53,148 nt of DNA, from contig NZ_NQLA01000019.1 in NCBI RefSeq assembly GCF_002252705.1, forward strand, positions 1-53,148, written 5' to 3'. The position numbers and the translations under genes are program-made. This stretch comes from Vulcanococcus limneticus LL. GTDB lineage: Bacteria; Cyanobacteriota; Cyanobacteriia; PCC-6307; Cyanobiaceae. Below the pieces are notes generated by a model. That model was not told the origin of the DNA. It ran no database searches and saw only the letters and a program-made list of their open reading frames with translations. This document shows positions 1 through 8,268 of the stretch, piece by piece; position 1 is the stretch's first letter; each line of letters opens with the position of its first letter.

Positions 1-99
1 AATTTGGCCGTAACAGGCCGATTTGCGCACATTTTACCGGCAGAAGCTGCTCAGATCCATTGCGGCGCAGAAGATCTGGTGTTTCTCAGGAGGCCCTGA

Positions 100-326
100 C
101 TACAGCCAGGCGCGAGCGCCTGTCACATACTTTGAACCAGCCCTGCCCTCAGCCCCGAGCAGCAACAGCAGCCGGCGCAGGTCATGGGTGAGTGGGGGAT
201 CACCACCGAGCTGCAACAGCCAAGCCTTGAGTGCCTTCTCCACCGCCTGCTGCAGCCAGAATCCCCATCGGTCTCCAGATCGGCCATGGCGATCCGCAGC
301 AGGTCTTCCGGCTCAGACAGCACCAT
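100..326 (-). pseudogene. Broken HEPN-domain (HepT-like) toxin gene
   Basis: The start codon at 326 overlaps the end of the broken nucleotidyltransferase gene upstream, the usual arrangement of MNT/HEPN toxin-antitoxin pairs. The first 20 or so residues (EPEDLLRIAMADLETDG) read in one frame. The diagnostic HEPN stretch (FWLQQAVEKALKAWLLQLG, then THDLRRLLLLLG) reads in another, so there is a frameshift near 263-268. The shifted frame stops at 100-102, giving about 75 residues where HEPN proteins usually have about 130, so the C-terminus is also missing. HEPN partners of this class are RNases or adenylylation targets; this copy cannot make the normal protein. Calling it HEPN rests on motif memory, but the shift itself is visible in the sequence. 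Confidence 0.65.
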
Positions 327-660
327 CGATCAACAGCCCCTCCCGGAGTGCTCGACCGATCACGTGGCTGTGCCAGTTGCGGCGTTCCTCGCACTCCAGC
401 CTGGAGTACAACAACAAGTCGAGCGACACATCCGCTCGCGCCAGCAGCCCCCAGAGCTGATTGAGCACCTCGAAGCGGTTGCGCCCCTCCAGCCAGGAGT
501 CCGGAGCCGTGATCAGCAGGTCGATGTCCGACTCAGGACCCGCTGTGCCCCTTGCCCTGGAGCCGAACAGTCATACCTCCGAACCCGGAATCACGCCATG
601 GATCACGGCCGCCATCCCCTGCAGGCGGGCATCGATCGGCAGCGCAACAGGGGTGCTCAT
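313..660 (-). pseudogene. Broken minimal nucleotidyltransferase (MNT antitoxin) gene
   Basis: From the ATG at 660 the frame encodes a small nucleotidyltransferase with the signature LFGSRARGTAGPESDIDLLI, holding the G-S and D-x-D catalytic elements of the MNT/KNTase superfamily. It is interrupted by an in-frame TGA at 571-573, one codon before that signature, where the family normally has a hydrophobic or aromatic residue. No start codon after the stop would preserve the fold. Reading through, the frame continues cleanly to a TGA at 313-315, giving about 115 codons, the normal family length. MNT proteins act as antitoxins that AMPylate the HEPN partner. Both members of this pair are damaged, so the module is probably a relic unless the assembly has errors here. 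Confidence 0.7.
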
Positions 661-829
661 GACCGCCATTCTGATGCCTCCCATTCGCCGTCGTTCAGAC
701 CACCGCCGCCGATCGGGGCATCAAGGCTCAGGATATGGACCCTACTCTCGCTGGTGCGGTCCCCAGACCCCGCCCTCGGAACCGCCCATCCGGGGTAGCG
801 TCTGACCCTGGCGACAGGCCCGCTCTGGC

Positions 830-1600
830 ATGACCTACGGCATCGGCTACTGGCTGGAGAAGGGCCTGGTGCTGGCCTCCGATTCCCGCACCAACGCCGG
901 GGTGGATTACATCTCCACCTACAGCAAGATGACGGTGTTCCAGCCCGCCCCGGATCGGCTGTTCGTGATCCTGGCGGCCGGAAGCCTCGCCACCACCCAG
1001 GCAGTGATCAACGGCATCCGCCGCGATCTCGACCGTCCCGTCGAGCTCCAGGGCGGCGCCGGCCACGACCTGCGCCACTGCGACTATCTGTTTGAAGCCG
1101 CCGCCTACGTGGGCCGCCTGAGTGTGGCGGTGCAGCAGCAGCACGAGGAGGCCCTGCGCCAGTCGGGGGCCAGCGGCAGTGCCACCTTCCTGCTGGGTGG
1201 GCAGATCGGCAACGAACCCCATGAGCTCTACCTGATCTATCCCCAGGGCAACGCGATCAAGGCCACGCCGGAAACGCCCTACCTGCAGATCGGCGAGAGC
1301 AAATACGGCAAGCCCCCGCTCGACAACATCGGCCACGCCAACCTCTCCCTGGAGGATGCGGCCCGCCTCTGCCTGATCTCCCAGGTGCTTACCCAGCGCT
1401 CCAATCTCTCCGTGGGGCCGCCGTTTGAGCTGGTGGTGATCGAGGCCGGCAACAAGGCCATCGCCCACCAGATCAAGCTGGAGGCGGGTGATCCCAGCCT
1501 CGACGCGATGATCCACACCTGGAGCCAGGCCCAACGCGAAGCGCTGCACCGCCTGCCGCGCCTCCCCTGGGAACCCGATGACAGCGGCAGCGGCCCCTGA
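830..1600 (+). CDS. Anbu-type proteasome-like peptidase
   Basis: A 256-residue member of the ancestral beta-subunit (Anbu, COG3484) family, Ntn hydrolases related to HslV and 20S proteasome beta subunits. The chain begins Met-Thr-Tyr, so Met removal would expose Thr2 as the nucleophile. Asp18 (in VLASDSRTNAGVD) and Lys33 match the conserved Asp17/Lys33 pair of proteasomal subunits. The region from GSATFLLGGQIG to NLSVGPPFELVVIE follows the family closely. Cyanobacterial anbu genes usually sit with a transglutaminase-like protein, an alpha-E protein and an ATP-grasp protein. None of these is present on either side, so this copy is separated from its usual partners at least within the window. 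The next gene begins 10 bases downstream. Confidence 0.88.
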   Translation: MTYGIGYWLEKGLVLASDSRTNAGVDYISTYSKMTVFQPAPDRLFVILAAGSLATTQAVINGIRRDLDRPVELQGGAGHDLRHCDYLFEAAAYVGRLSVAVQQQHEEALRQSGASGSATFLLGGQIGNEPHELYLIYPQGNAIKATPETPYLQIGESKYGKPPLDNIGHANLSLEDAARLCLISQVLTQRSNLSVGPPFELVVIEAGNKAIAHQIKLEAGDPSLDAMIHTWSQAQREALHRLPRLPWEPDDSGSGP

Positions 1601-1610
1601 TCCAGGCGGC

Positions 1611-2954
1611 ATGACGCTGGAGGACTCCCTGATCGCCTGGATCGGCATCCGCGGGCGCCGCTGCAGCGTGGGCGAGGCGGCGGCCAGCACCGGCCTGGCC
1701 CTGCAGGAGGTGGAGCAGGGCCTGCTGGCCCTGGTGGCGGAAGCGCCCGGCCGGCTGCAGGTGGCCGACGACGGCACCTTGCTGTTCGTGTTCCCCCCCG
1801 CCCTGCGGGCGCGGTTGCTGGCCCGTAGCGGCCGCCGGCGCCTGCAGGCCCTGCTGCAGGCTGTCCTGCGTTTCGCGGCCCGGGTGATCCGGCTCAGCTT
1901 CGGGGTGGTGCTGGTGCTCGTCACCACCCTGGTGGTGGTGTGCCTGCTGGTGCTGCTGCTCGTGCGGCTGATCGCCAGTGACGAGGGCGGTGATGTCGCC
2001 CTGGGGGTGCTGCAGGTGGTCGCCCAGGTGCCCGTAACCATCCTCGATCTGCTGGTGTCCGGCATCGGTGCCCTGGCGCGCGAGGGCTCCTCCTCCGCCA
2101 CGCGCCAGCAGCTGTGGAGCCTCCTCTGGGACCTGCCCGGCGAGGGGGGCGAGCCCGATTCGCTGGGCTTCCTCACCGCCGTGTTCTCGATCCTGTTCGG
2201 CGATGGCGATCCCAATGCCCGCCTCGAGCCGCTGCGCTGGCGTCGCATCGCCGCCTTCCTGCGCCTGCACGGTGGCGTGGTGATCGCCGAAGACCTCGCC
2301 CCCCTGCTCGTTCTGCCCGACTGCCCCTCCGATCCCGACCGTCGCCGCGACCTGGCCGATACCGCCATGTTGCCGGTGCTGCTGCGCTTCGACGGCCGCC
2401 CCGATGTGAGTGAGGAGGGCGATTTGATCTATTGCTTTCCCTCCCTCCCCGCCAGCGCCGGCGGTGAGGGCGTGCCAGCAGAGCCCCTCCCCGCTGCGCC
2501 GGTGCCGCCCCTGCGCGAGCGGGCCCATCGCTTCAGCAGGGCAGGCGTTGAGCAACGGGTGGCCTACGGCATCGGCGTGGGGGCCCTGCTGGTGCTCTCG
2601 CCGTGGCTGTTGGCGATCACGCCCGCCTGGCTGCCGCCCGTGGCCTGGCTGGCGCGCTTCGCCATCGTCTACGGCCTGTTGCTCTTGGTGGTGCCCCTGC
2701 TGCGCCTGCCGCTGCAGCGCTGGCGCAACCGGGCCATCGCGGCCCGCAATGGCCGCCGCCAGGCCTGGGCCAGGGCGGCCCGCTACGGCGGCTCCCGGCT
2801 GCAGCGGCGCCGTGCTGCTGCCCGCCGTCTCCGCGCCGCAGAGCCCCAGCGGCCCGAGCCGCGCCTGATCTACGACAGCGGCCGCGACCTGCTCGAGCAG
2901 AGCATCGACGAGCTGGCCACCGATCCAGAGCCCCCATCCAGCTCCCGCCTCTGA
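1611..2954 (+). CDS. Membrane protein of a cyanobacterial/plastid conserved family
   Basis: 447 residues. Residues 1-80 look like a soluble winged-helix-like region. A strong membrane helix follows at about 97-120. A conserved central block contains the pattern FLTAVFSILFGDGDPN, then GGVVIAEDLAPLL, then PVLLRFDGRPDVSEEGDLIY. A second hydrophobic region lies at about 325-370, and the tail is Arg-rich. From memory this block matches cyanobacterial proteins related to Arabidopsis At5g03900, a plastid protein of unclear function. I chose the ATG at 1611 because an AGGCGG element lies just upstream; an earlier ATG at 1578 would overlap anbu by 23 bases. The biochemical role is unknown. Confidence 0.75.
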   Translation: MTLEDSLIAWIGIRGRRCSVGEAAASTGLALQEVEQGLLALVAEAPGRLQVADDGTLLFVFPPALRARLLARSGRRRLQALLQAVLRFAARVIRLSFGVVLVLVTTLVVVCLLVLLLVRLIASDEGGDVALGVLQVVAQVPVTILDLLVSGIGALAREGSSSATRQQLWSLLWDLPGEGGEPDSLGFLTAVFSILFGDGDPNARLEPLRWRRIAAFLRLHGGVVIAEDLAPLLVLPDCPSDPDRRRDLADTAMLPVLLRFDGRPDVSEEGDLIYCFPSLPASAGGEGVPAEPLPAAPVPPLRERAHRFSRAGVEQRVAYGIGVGALLVLSPWLLAITPAWLPPVAWLARFAIVYGLLLLVVPLLRLPLQRWRNRAIAARNGRRQAWARAARYGGSRLQRRRAAARRLRAAEPQRPEPRLIYDSGRDLLEQSIDELATDPEPPSSSRL

Positions 2955-3055
2955 CGCGCCACCAGGGCACCCGATCGGGCGGCTGGGGACACGCGGCAGG
3001 CTTGCGCCCGCCGCAGCTGCGGGCGAGCCTGGTGCCGTGCCTCGGGCTCCGCACC

Positions 3056-3598
3056 ATGCCACCGGCTGATCCCTGGGTTCGATGCGGCGCCGCGGTGGCC
3101 GCAGCGCTGTTGGTCTGCCCGGCGGTCCCGCCGGCGGCGGCCGCGCCAGTGCCCTGCCCCGCGCCCCTGGTGGCCCAGATCGATGGCCTCTACCGCTGGC
3201 AGGTGGCCCGGCAGGACGTTCCGGGGCCCATCGATCTCTCCAGCCAGGCCGGCCGCTTCACCCCCGCCCTGGCCCGCCAGCTGCGCGCCGCCTTCCGCCT
3301 CGACCCGGTGGCCGATGGGCGCTTCGTGGATTTCGACGTGTTCAGTGGCACCCAGGTGGGCACCTTCGGCGCCCGGGTGCTGGGCTGCAAGCCCCTCCAG
3401 GGCGGTGATCTCGAGGCCCTGGTGGCCGTGCAGGCCGGCCTGCGCAACCGCCCGGCCGAGGCCCCGCAGCAGCTGCGCTACCGGATGCGGCCCGGCCCCG
3501 GCGGCACCTGGCGCATCGCGGACATCCACTACCCCGGCAACCCGGGCTTTCGTCTCTCCTCCTTCCTGGCCGATCTGTTGAAACCGCCCCGCCCGTGA
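3056..3598 (+). CDS. Secreted protein of unknown function, DUF3828-like
   Basis: 180 residues with an N-terminal signal peptide: a hydrophobic stretch at about 10-24 followed by Ala-rich cleavage sites near residue 28-30. The mature part reads as a small alpha/beta domain (LVAQIDGLYRWQVARQD ... FTPALARQLRAAFRLDP ... DVFSGTQVGTFGARVLGC ... WRIADIHYPG). This order of elements resembles DUF3828-type periplasmic proteins, but the match is from memory only. The frame is open far upstream; I placed the start at 3056 because it gives a proper signal sequence and clears the previous gene by about 100 bases. It lies in a same-strand run with the genes at 1611 and 3621. Confidence 0.65.
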   Translation: MPPADPWVRCGAAVAAALLVCPAVPPAAAAPVPCPAPLVAQIDGLYRWQVARQDVPGPIDLSSQAGRFTPALARQLRAAFRLDPVADGRFVDFDVFSGTQVGTFGARVLGCKPLQGGDLEALVAVQAGLRNRPAEAPQQLRYRMRPGPGGTWRIADIHYPGNPGFRLSSFLADLLKPPRP

Positions 3599-3620
3599 CT
3601 CCATCCGTCACCGGCCGGCG

Positions 3621-5066
3621 ATGACGCTGGTGCCCCACCTCGACACCCTGCTACGGCTCGTGCTGCCGAAGCTGCTGTTCATGACCGTGCTGAGCGCGGT
3701 GGTGGGCGGCGTGGTGGGCGCTGTGGTGGCTGGGATCGTTTCCCTGCTGCGGCGTTCACGGCCAAGGGCCGTTGGGCCCGTGTGGGGCTCCTTCCTGGGG
3801 GTGCTGCTGGTCGGCCTGTTGCCGATCGAGGCCAATCCGGCCTCCCTGATCGGCGGGCCCTACGCCGGCCTCTGGTTCCTGTCCATGGCCCTGCTGTTCG
3901 TGCCCGTGGGGGCCGTGGGCGGCGCGCTGCTCGGCATCCTCGCCATCGGTCATCCCCGCGCGCGGCTGCGTGGGCCCCGGGCTCTGGCGGCCCTCACCTT
4001 GGGCGCCTACGCGCTCAGCGCCGTGGTGCTCACGCTCACCCTCTCGCCACCGGCCATCACGATCCGCACGCCCCAGCCCGGGGGGCCCTTCCCCCTGCTG
4101 GCCGAGGTGAGCGGCCTTGAGAGCATCCCTTCCCACCTGGCCCTCAGCGGCGATGGCCGGCAGCTGGCGGTGCTCAGCGTGCGCTACGGCCGCCAGCAGG
4201 TCGACATCCTCGATCTCACGTCGCGGCAGCAGCACCGGATCCGCAACTTGCACGGCAAGCCCGAGGGTCAGCAGACCCTGCGCGAGATCCTCTCCACCCT
4301 GGCCTTCACGGTGGATGGCAAGGAGCTGGTCACCGCCGCCCTGCAGCAGGTGCAGGTGCGACCGCTGCCCGCTGGCCGGCCCCGGCTGCGCCTCGATGGC
4401 GGCTCGGTGGCCTATCCCATGGCCGCTGGCCGCCTGGTGACCCTCACCCCCAACGACGCCAGCCCCGCCCCCCGCAACCTCCAGGTGTGGGATCTCGCCA
4501 GCGGGCGACGGCTGCAGGCGATGCCCGCCGATCTCAACACCGTGGAGCGCGCCACGCTTCCGGTGGCGGTGAGCCCGGATCGCCGCCTGCTTGCCTTTCC
4601 CCTCCGGGTCGACGACGACCGGATCGAGGTGTGGGACATCCCCCAGGCCAGGCGGATCACCACCCTGGAGCTGGGGCGCCGGGCCGGCCTGCTCGCCCTG
4701 GCCTTCTCACCGGACGGCCGCCAGCTGGCCGTCGCCCTCGGCCAGGGACCACCGATCGCGATCTGGGATCTGGCCACGGCCCGCCGGATCCGCAGCCTCG
4801 ACAGGCCCCAACCGGTGCAGCAGCTCCACTGGACCACCGAGGGCCTCCTGGCCAGCAGCGACGATGGCTTCAGGGTGCTCAGCCCGCAGGACGGCCGCGT
4901 GCTGCACACGCTTCCCCCGGCTGCCGCGGCGCCTTCAGTGCCGGCCAGGCCTGTGCTGTCGCTGGGCCCCTCCGCCCTGAGCGGCGATCGCAGCACCTTC
5001 GCCGTTCCGATCCCCGGCCAGGGCATTGCGGTCTGGCGGGTGGGGCGGCCGGTGACGGCTGATTGA
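3621..5066 (+). CDS. Membrane-anchored WD40/beta-propeller protein
   Basis: 481 residues in two parts. The first 140 or so residues hold about four membrane helices (around 15-37, 52-67, 83-104 and 118-138), the first rich in Gly and Val. The rest is a beta-propeller built of repeats of the type HLALSGDGRQLAVLS, VAVSPDRRLLAFPL, IEVWDIPQARRITTLELG and ALAFSPDGRQLAVALG. The blade pattern SPDGRxLA followed by WDL is typical of WD40/YVTN repeats. Such proteins act as scaffolds; no enzyme domain is visible. It begins 22 bases after the preceding gene and probably shares its transcript. The exact blade count needs structural alignment. Confidence 0.75.
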   Translation: MTLVPHLDTLLRLVLPKLLFMTVLSAVVGGVVGAVVAGIVSLLRRSRPRAVGPVWGSFLGVLLVGLLPIEANPASLIGGPYAGLWFLSMALLFVPVGAVGGALLGILAIGHPRARLRGPRALAALTLGAYALSAVVLTLTLSPPAITIRTPQPGGPFPLLAEVSGLESIPSHLALSGDGRQLAVLSVRYGRQQVDILDLTSRQQHRIRNLHGKPEGQQTLREILSTLAFTVDGKELVTAALQQVQVRPLPAGRPRLRLDGGSVAYPMAAGRLVTLTPNDASPAPRNLQVWDLASGRRLQAMPADLNTVERATLPVAVSPDRRLLAFPLRVDDDRIEVWDIPQARRITTLELGRRAGLLALAFSPDGRQLAVALGQGPPIAIWDLATARRIRSLDRPQPVQQLHWTTEGLLASSDDGFRVLSPQDGRVLHTLPPAAAAPSVPARPVLSLGPSALSGDRSTFAVPIPGQGIAVWRVGRPVTAD

Positions 5067-5095
5067 ACCTCTGCCAGCAGTGGCGCCGCCACCCC

Positions 5096-5539
5096 TCAAG
5101 CCTGGCCCTCGATCCTGCGGCAGCGTCCCGTGCGCTTGCCCTCAGCCATCTCTGGCCCCGCATCGAGCTGCAGCGTCCACGCCGACGCGTAGTGCAGCGT
5201 GGAGAGATCAATCGCGTGACTGTCCCTCTGCAACTGGGGGCGATACATGCTGCTCTCCCAGGTGATGCGCCGCAGCGTGATCGTCACCTTGCTGTCATCG
5301 ATGATGCCGCCACCCAGCTCCGCTGGCGGTTCGCTGGTGGTGATCGTGCGCGTCACCTCGCCCGTTTTGGGGTCCAGCTCCTGCACTTGCTGCAGCCGGG
5401 GCTCGATGCGGAACAGCGTTGGCGGGTCGGAGCCGAGGCTGCAGCTCAGGCGGAAGGGCTGTGCCGTCCAGCGCCAGAGGGTGTCGCATCCGCCCAGCAG
5501 GGGAGTGAGCAGCGCCAGCGCCGTGACGCGCCAGGGCAT
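5096..5539 (-). CDS. Small lipoprotein
   Basis: 147 residues from the ATG at 5539, with a short charged N-terminus (MPWR), a hydrophobic core and the lipobox LLGGC, with the acylated Cys at residue 18. A CGGAG Shine-Dalgarno element about 8 bases upstream supports this start; an ATG at 5605 would give a 169-residue form with an unlikely extra leader. The mature protein has no recognised domain. It contains KVTITLRRITWESSMYRPQL and a tail rich in basic residues. It is convergent with the propeller gene and divergent from the dioxygenase gene at 5721. The cellular role is unknown. Confidence 0.6.
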   Translation of the reverse strand: MPWRVTALALLTPLLGGCDTLWRWTAQPFRLSCSLGSDPPTLFRIEPRLQQVQELDPKTGEVTRTITTSEPPAELGGGIIDDSKVTITLRRITWESSMYRPQLQRDSHAIDLSTLHYASAWTLQLDAGPEMAEGKRTGRCRRIEGQA

Positions 5540-5720
5540 CGGGCTCCGGGCCCTGGAGCTGGCGGGAGTGGCGACTGGCTTCGGATCAGGGGCGTGGTGG
5601 GTCATGCCCAACGGCGGATCGCGTGGGAGGGGCCTGGGCTTGGCGACGGTTTCAGGATGGCTAGCCGCTGCCCACCGCGCTATCAGCGGGTCTGCCCCGC
5701 CCCGCCGCCACCACCCCGCG

Positions 5721-6692
5721 ATGCCCGATGCCATCCTCGCCGTGAACCTGCAGGCCTTCGAGCGCGGCGATGCCGCTGCCCGGGCGGCGGTGGTGGATGG
5801 GGTGCGCCGCAGCCTGGCCACGGGCTTCGTGTATGCCCGCACCGATCTCTCGCCCGACCTGCTCGACACCGCCTACGGCCTGCTGGGCCAGTTCTTCGCC
5901 TGCGACACCGCCACCAAGGAGCGCTTCCGCGCCCCCGGCAGCGCCGGCCAGACGGGCTACACGGGCCTGCTGGTGGAAACGGCTGCCGGCAGCGCCCAGG
6001 CCGACTGGAAGGAGATGCTCAACTGGTCGGCCGCGCTGCCGCCGGACCATCCGCTGCGGCGCCGCTATCCGCTGCTCTACCCCGAGCCCCTGCTGCCGGA
6101 GGCTGTGGTGCCGGGCATCACAGCCGTGCTCGACAGCTTCCACCGCACCCTCGCCGAGCTGCAGCGCCGCTTCCTGCGGGTGGTGGCCCTGGCGATCGGC
6201 TGCGCCGACAGCTTCTTCGATGAGATCGTGCACGAGGCGCCCACCCTCAGCCGCGCCGTGCGCTACCCGCCCATGGCCCAGGCGCCGGCCGCCGGCCACC
6301 TCTGGGCCGAGGCCCATGCCGACATCAACCTGATCACCGCCCTGCCCCGGGCCACCTCCGCCGGCCTGCAGGTGCAGGTGGAGGGCACCTGGGTGGAGGC
6401 GCGGCCGCCCGAGGGCCACGTGATCCTCAACAGCGGCCTGATGCTCGAGCGCCTCAGCAACGGCGCCATCCCGGCCGGCTGGCATCGGGTGATAGCACCT
6501 GCCGGCCACAGCGGCGAGCGGCTGAGCGTGGTGCAGTTCTGCCACGCCCGCCCCTGGACGGTGCTCACCCCCGTGCCCTCCTGTTGCACAGCGGAGCGCC
6601 CACCCCGCTGGGCCGGCATCACGGCCGCCGATGCCCTGGAGGAGGTGCTCTACCGGATCAACCTGCTGGGGGCTCCGGCGCCGCGTCCCTGA
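5721..6692 (+). CDS. 2-oxoglutarate/Fe(II) dioxygenase, isopenicillin N synthase family
   Basis: 323 residues. The double-stranded beta-helix shows the iron triad His199-x-Asp201 (AEAHADINLITALP) and His255 (GWHRVIAP). Arg267-x-Ser (ERLSVVQF) would bind the 2-oxoglutarate carboxylate. The N-terminal part matches the DIOX_N layout: GFVYARTDLS, then a helical section with KERFRAPGSAGQTGY. Members of this superfamily oxidise small molecules in metabolism; the substrate cannot be told from sequence. I chose the ATG at 5721 because the upstream part of the frame runs antisense through the lipoprotein gene. It ends 6 bases before the end of the convergent cupin gene. Confidence 0.85.
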   Translation: MPDAILAVNLQAFERGDAAARAAVVDGVRRSLATGFVYARTDLSPDLLDTAYGLLGQFFACDTATKERFRAPGSAGQTGYTGLLVETAAGSAQADWKEMLNWSAALPPDHPLRRRYPLLYPEPLLPEAVVPGITAVLDSFHRTLAELQRRFLRVVALAIGCADSFFDEIVHEAPTLSRAVRYPPMAQAPAAGHLWAEAHADINLITALPRATSAGLQVQVEGTWVEARPPEGHVILNSGLMLERLSNGAIPAGWHRVIAPAGHSGERLSVVQFCHARPWTVLTPVPSCCTAERPPRWAGITAADALEEVLYRINLLGAPAPRP

Positions 6693-6698
6693 ACCAGC

Positions 6699-7259
6699 TC
6701 AGCGGGGGCAGGCCGTCGCCGCGCCAGCCGTCCCCGGGGCGGCGTGGGGGATCACGTTCTCCTGTTCATTGGCGTCGTTGCGGGCCACCAGGGCGATGGC
6801 GGGCTCCCGGCTGCTCAGGTTCACCGGCATGTGCGGCACGCCGGCGGGAATGAACAGGAAGTCGCCGGCGCGGTTGGTCACCGTCTTCTCCAGGCAGGTG
6901 CCGTAGAAGGTCTTCACCGTGCCGGTCAGCAGATAGATCGCCGATTCCGAACCCACGTGGCGGTGCGGCGCCGCCCGACCCCCAGGCGGAATCACCACCC
7001 GGTTCATCGAGAGGCCCCGGGCGCCGCTGTTGGCGCCGGAGATCCCCACGAACTGCTTCAGGCCCTGGCGGCTGGTGATGCTGCTGCGGGGCCGCACGGT
7101 CACGATTGAATCCGGCCCCGGGGTGCCGATCACCTGCACCGCGGGCGCTGCTGCGGCTCCCGGATCCGCCTGCGCCAGGGGGGGATGGGCTGAGGCCGGC
7201 CGGGCCAGCCCCGGGCCCGCCAGCGCCAGCCCCAGCAGGCAGGCTCCGATCCTTCCCAT
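6699..7259 (-). CDS. Secreted cupin-domain protein
   Basis: 186 residues with a signal peptide at about 1-24 (hydrophobic core GACLLGLALAG, Ala-rich cleavage region). The single cupin barrel carries the metal-binding motif APHRHVGSESAIYLLTG (two His and a Glu) and the second motif DFLFIPAGVPHMPVNLS with the distal His. A metal ion is therefore likely, in the periplasm or outside the cell. Secreted cupins of this type can be enzymes or storage or sensor proteins, and the substrate is unknown. The two Cys of the mature protein, one in FYGTCLEK and one in the last few residues, could form a disulfide. Convergent with the dioxygenase gene. Confidence 0.75.
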   Translation of the reverse strand: MGRIGACLLGLALAGPGLARPASAHPPLAQADPGAAAAPAVQVIGTPGPDSIVTVRPRSSITSRQGLKQFVGISGANSGARGLSMNRVVIPPGGRAAPHRHVGSESAIYLLTGTVKTFYGTCLEKTVTNRAGDFLFIPAGVPHMPVNLSSREPAIALVARNDANEQENVIPHAAPGTAGAATACPR

Positions 7260-7330
7260 CGCCTCGATCTCCGGCCGACTGATCTCCGGAGGTTTAGCGC
7301 TTCTGCCGATGCCGTGCTAATCGCTCCGGC

Positions 7331-7708
7331 TCAGAGCTGGCGCTTGTCGAGGGCGTCGGCCAGGCGGGTCACGGCGGAGGCCAGCTGGGCCTGGGGGTCG
7401 GGCCCTGCCACGGCCTTCTCGGAGCGCCGCAGGGCCTCGATCGCACGCACGATCAGGAACACCACGAAGGCGATCACCACAAAGTTGATCAGGGCCACCA
7501 GCACGGCCCCGGCGGGCCACTCGGCGATGGCGGCCACGTTGGCGGCCTTGAGGGCCGGCTGCAGCAGGGCGCCCATCACCAGGCTCACCACGGCATCCAC
7601 CACCTTGCCGAAGGCGCCGCCAATGACCACGGCCACCGCCAGGTCAACCACGTTGCCCTTGTTGATGAAGTCCTTGAAATCAACGAGGAATGAACGGCTG
7701 CGTGACAT
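7331..7708 (-). CDS. mscL: Large-conductance mechanosensitive channel
   Basis: 125 residues, a normal MscL length. The N-terminal helix reads SFLVDFKDFINKGNVVDLAVAVV. It leads into the pore-lining TM1 (DLAVAVVIGGAFGKVVDAVV), which carries the family signature around GNVVDLAVAVVIGGAFGK. TM2 is LVALINFVVIAFVVFLIVRA, and a charged C-terminal bundle helix follows. It forms a homopentameric inner-membrane pore that opens under hypo-osmotic shock. A weak GC hairpin flanking AAAA (7749-7765) lies upstream. A second mechanosensitive channel gene (MscS family) is at 40380. Confidence 0.95.
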   Translation of the reverse strand: MSRSRSFLVDFKDFINKGNVVDLAVAVVIGGAFGKVVDAVVSLVMGALLQPALKAANVAAIAEWPAGAVLVALINFVVIAFVVFLIVRAIEALRRSEKAVAGPDPQAQLASAVTRLADALDKRQL

Positions 7709-7771
7709 GACGAGCGAGGCCTACCAGGTGGAGGAACGCCCTCAGGTTTACCCCAAAAGGGGGGTGTTGTC

Positions 7772-7870
7772 TCAGGTCTGGCGGGCCATCGATGCCCAGA
7801 GCCAGGCCGCCAGAGTGGAGACGGCGGCCCCGAAGGCGAGAAAGGCGATCAGCAGGTCGGTGCGTTCCAT
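7772..7870 (-). CDS. Tiny single-helix membrane protein
   Basis: A 32-residue frame starting at the ATG at 7870. It consists almost entirely of one hydrophobic helix (LLIAFLAFGAAVSTLAAWLW) with an acidic start (MERTD) and a basic tail (ARQT). Size and composition resemble small subunits of thylakoid complexes or small accessory membrane peptides, but it matches no named one that I recognise. It lies on the same strand as mscL and the 70-residue gene upstream. It has little room for chance conservation, so confidence is limited. Confidence 0.45.
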   Translation of the reverse strand: MERTDLLIAFLAFGAAVSTLAAWLWASMARQT

Positions 7871-7908
7871 GGCGTCATCCTGGCTCGGCCGGGGGCCGCG
7901 CGGCTGGC

Positions 7909-8121
7909 TCAGCCATCGGGCTGCTCGATCGCCGGTGGCGTCGTGGTGATCCCCTGCTGCTGCATCACCCAGGTGGTGGCGGCCCTCTGGGTGTGCCAGG
8001 CCTGCAGCAGTTGCTTCGCCAGATCGCGCAGCTGGCTGGCGTCAGCCGTGGCGTCGATCACGCGGTTAAAGCGTTCGATTTCGAACTGCTGGCCCACGCT
8101 CAGCTCGATCTTGCACTCCAC
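7909..8121 (-). CDS. Small conserved protein with NblA-like N-terminus
   Basis: 70 residues: an N-terminal segment IELSVGQQFEIERFNRVID, then a helix LRDLAKQLLQAWHTQRAATT ending in VMQQQ and a Pro/Thr-rich tail. The start resembles the NblA pattern (LSLEQQF, then an aromatic or Leu four residues on), and total length matches NblA, the adaptor that targets phycobilisomes for Clp-dependent degradation. The second half does not obviously match, so this could be a divergent relative or an unrelated picocyanobacterial small protein. ClpS and ClpP genes lie 8-12 kb away but not adjacent. No membrane segment. Confidence 0.6.
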   Translation of the reverse strand: MECKIELSVGQQFEIERFNRVIDATADASQLRDLAKQLLQAWHTQRAATTWVMQQQGITTTPPAIEQPDG

Positions 8122-8268
8122 AGGGCGACTCCCAAAGGTGGCCGCAAGGTATGAACAGCCGCGTTGAGAAGAGGTAGCGACAGCAACAGAGTGCGAACCC
8201 TGTCAGGGATCGGTGGTGTCAGCAGACCCTGCGATCACGCAGTCAATCAGCTAGTCGAATAGCAGTGA

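Noticed and set aside
571-573. TGA in the nucleotidyltransferase as a possible selenocysteine codon
   Set aside because: No SECIS-like element, no selenium machinery expected in picocyanobacteria, and the position normally holds a bulky hydrophobic residue. The partner gene is also broken.
7749-7765. ACCCCAAAAGGGGGGT hairpin upstream of mscL as a terminator
   Set aside because: The stem is short (about five pairs) and the T run is missing on either strand.
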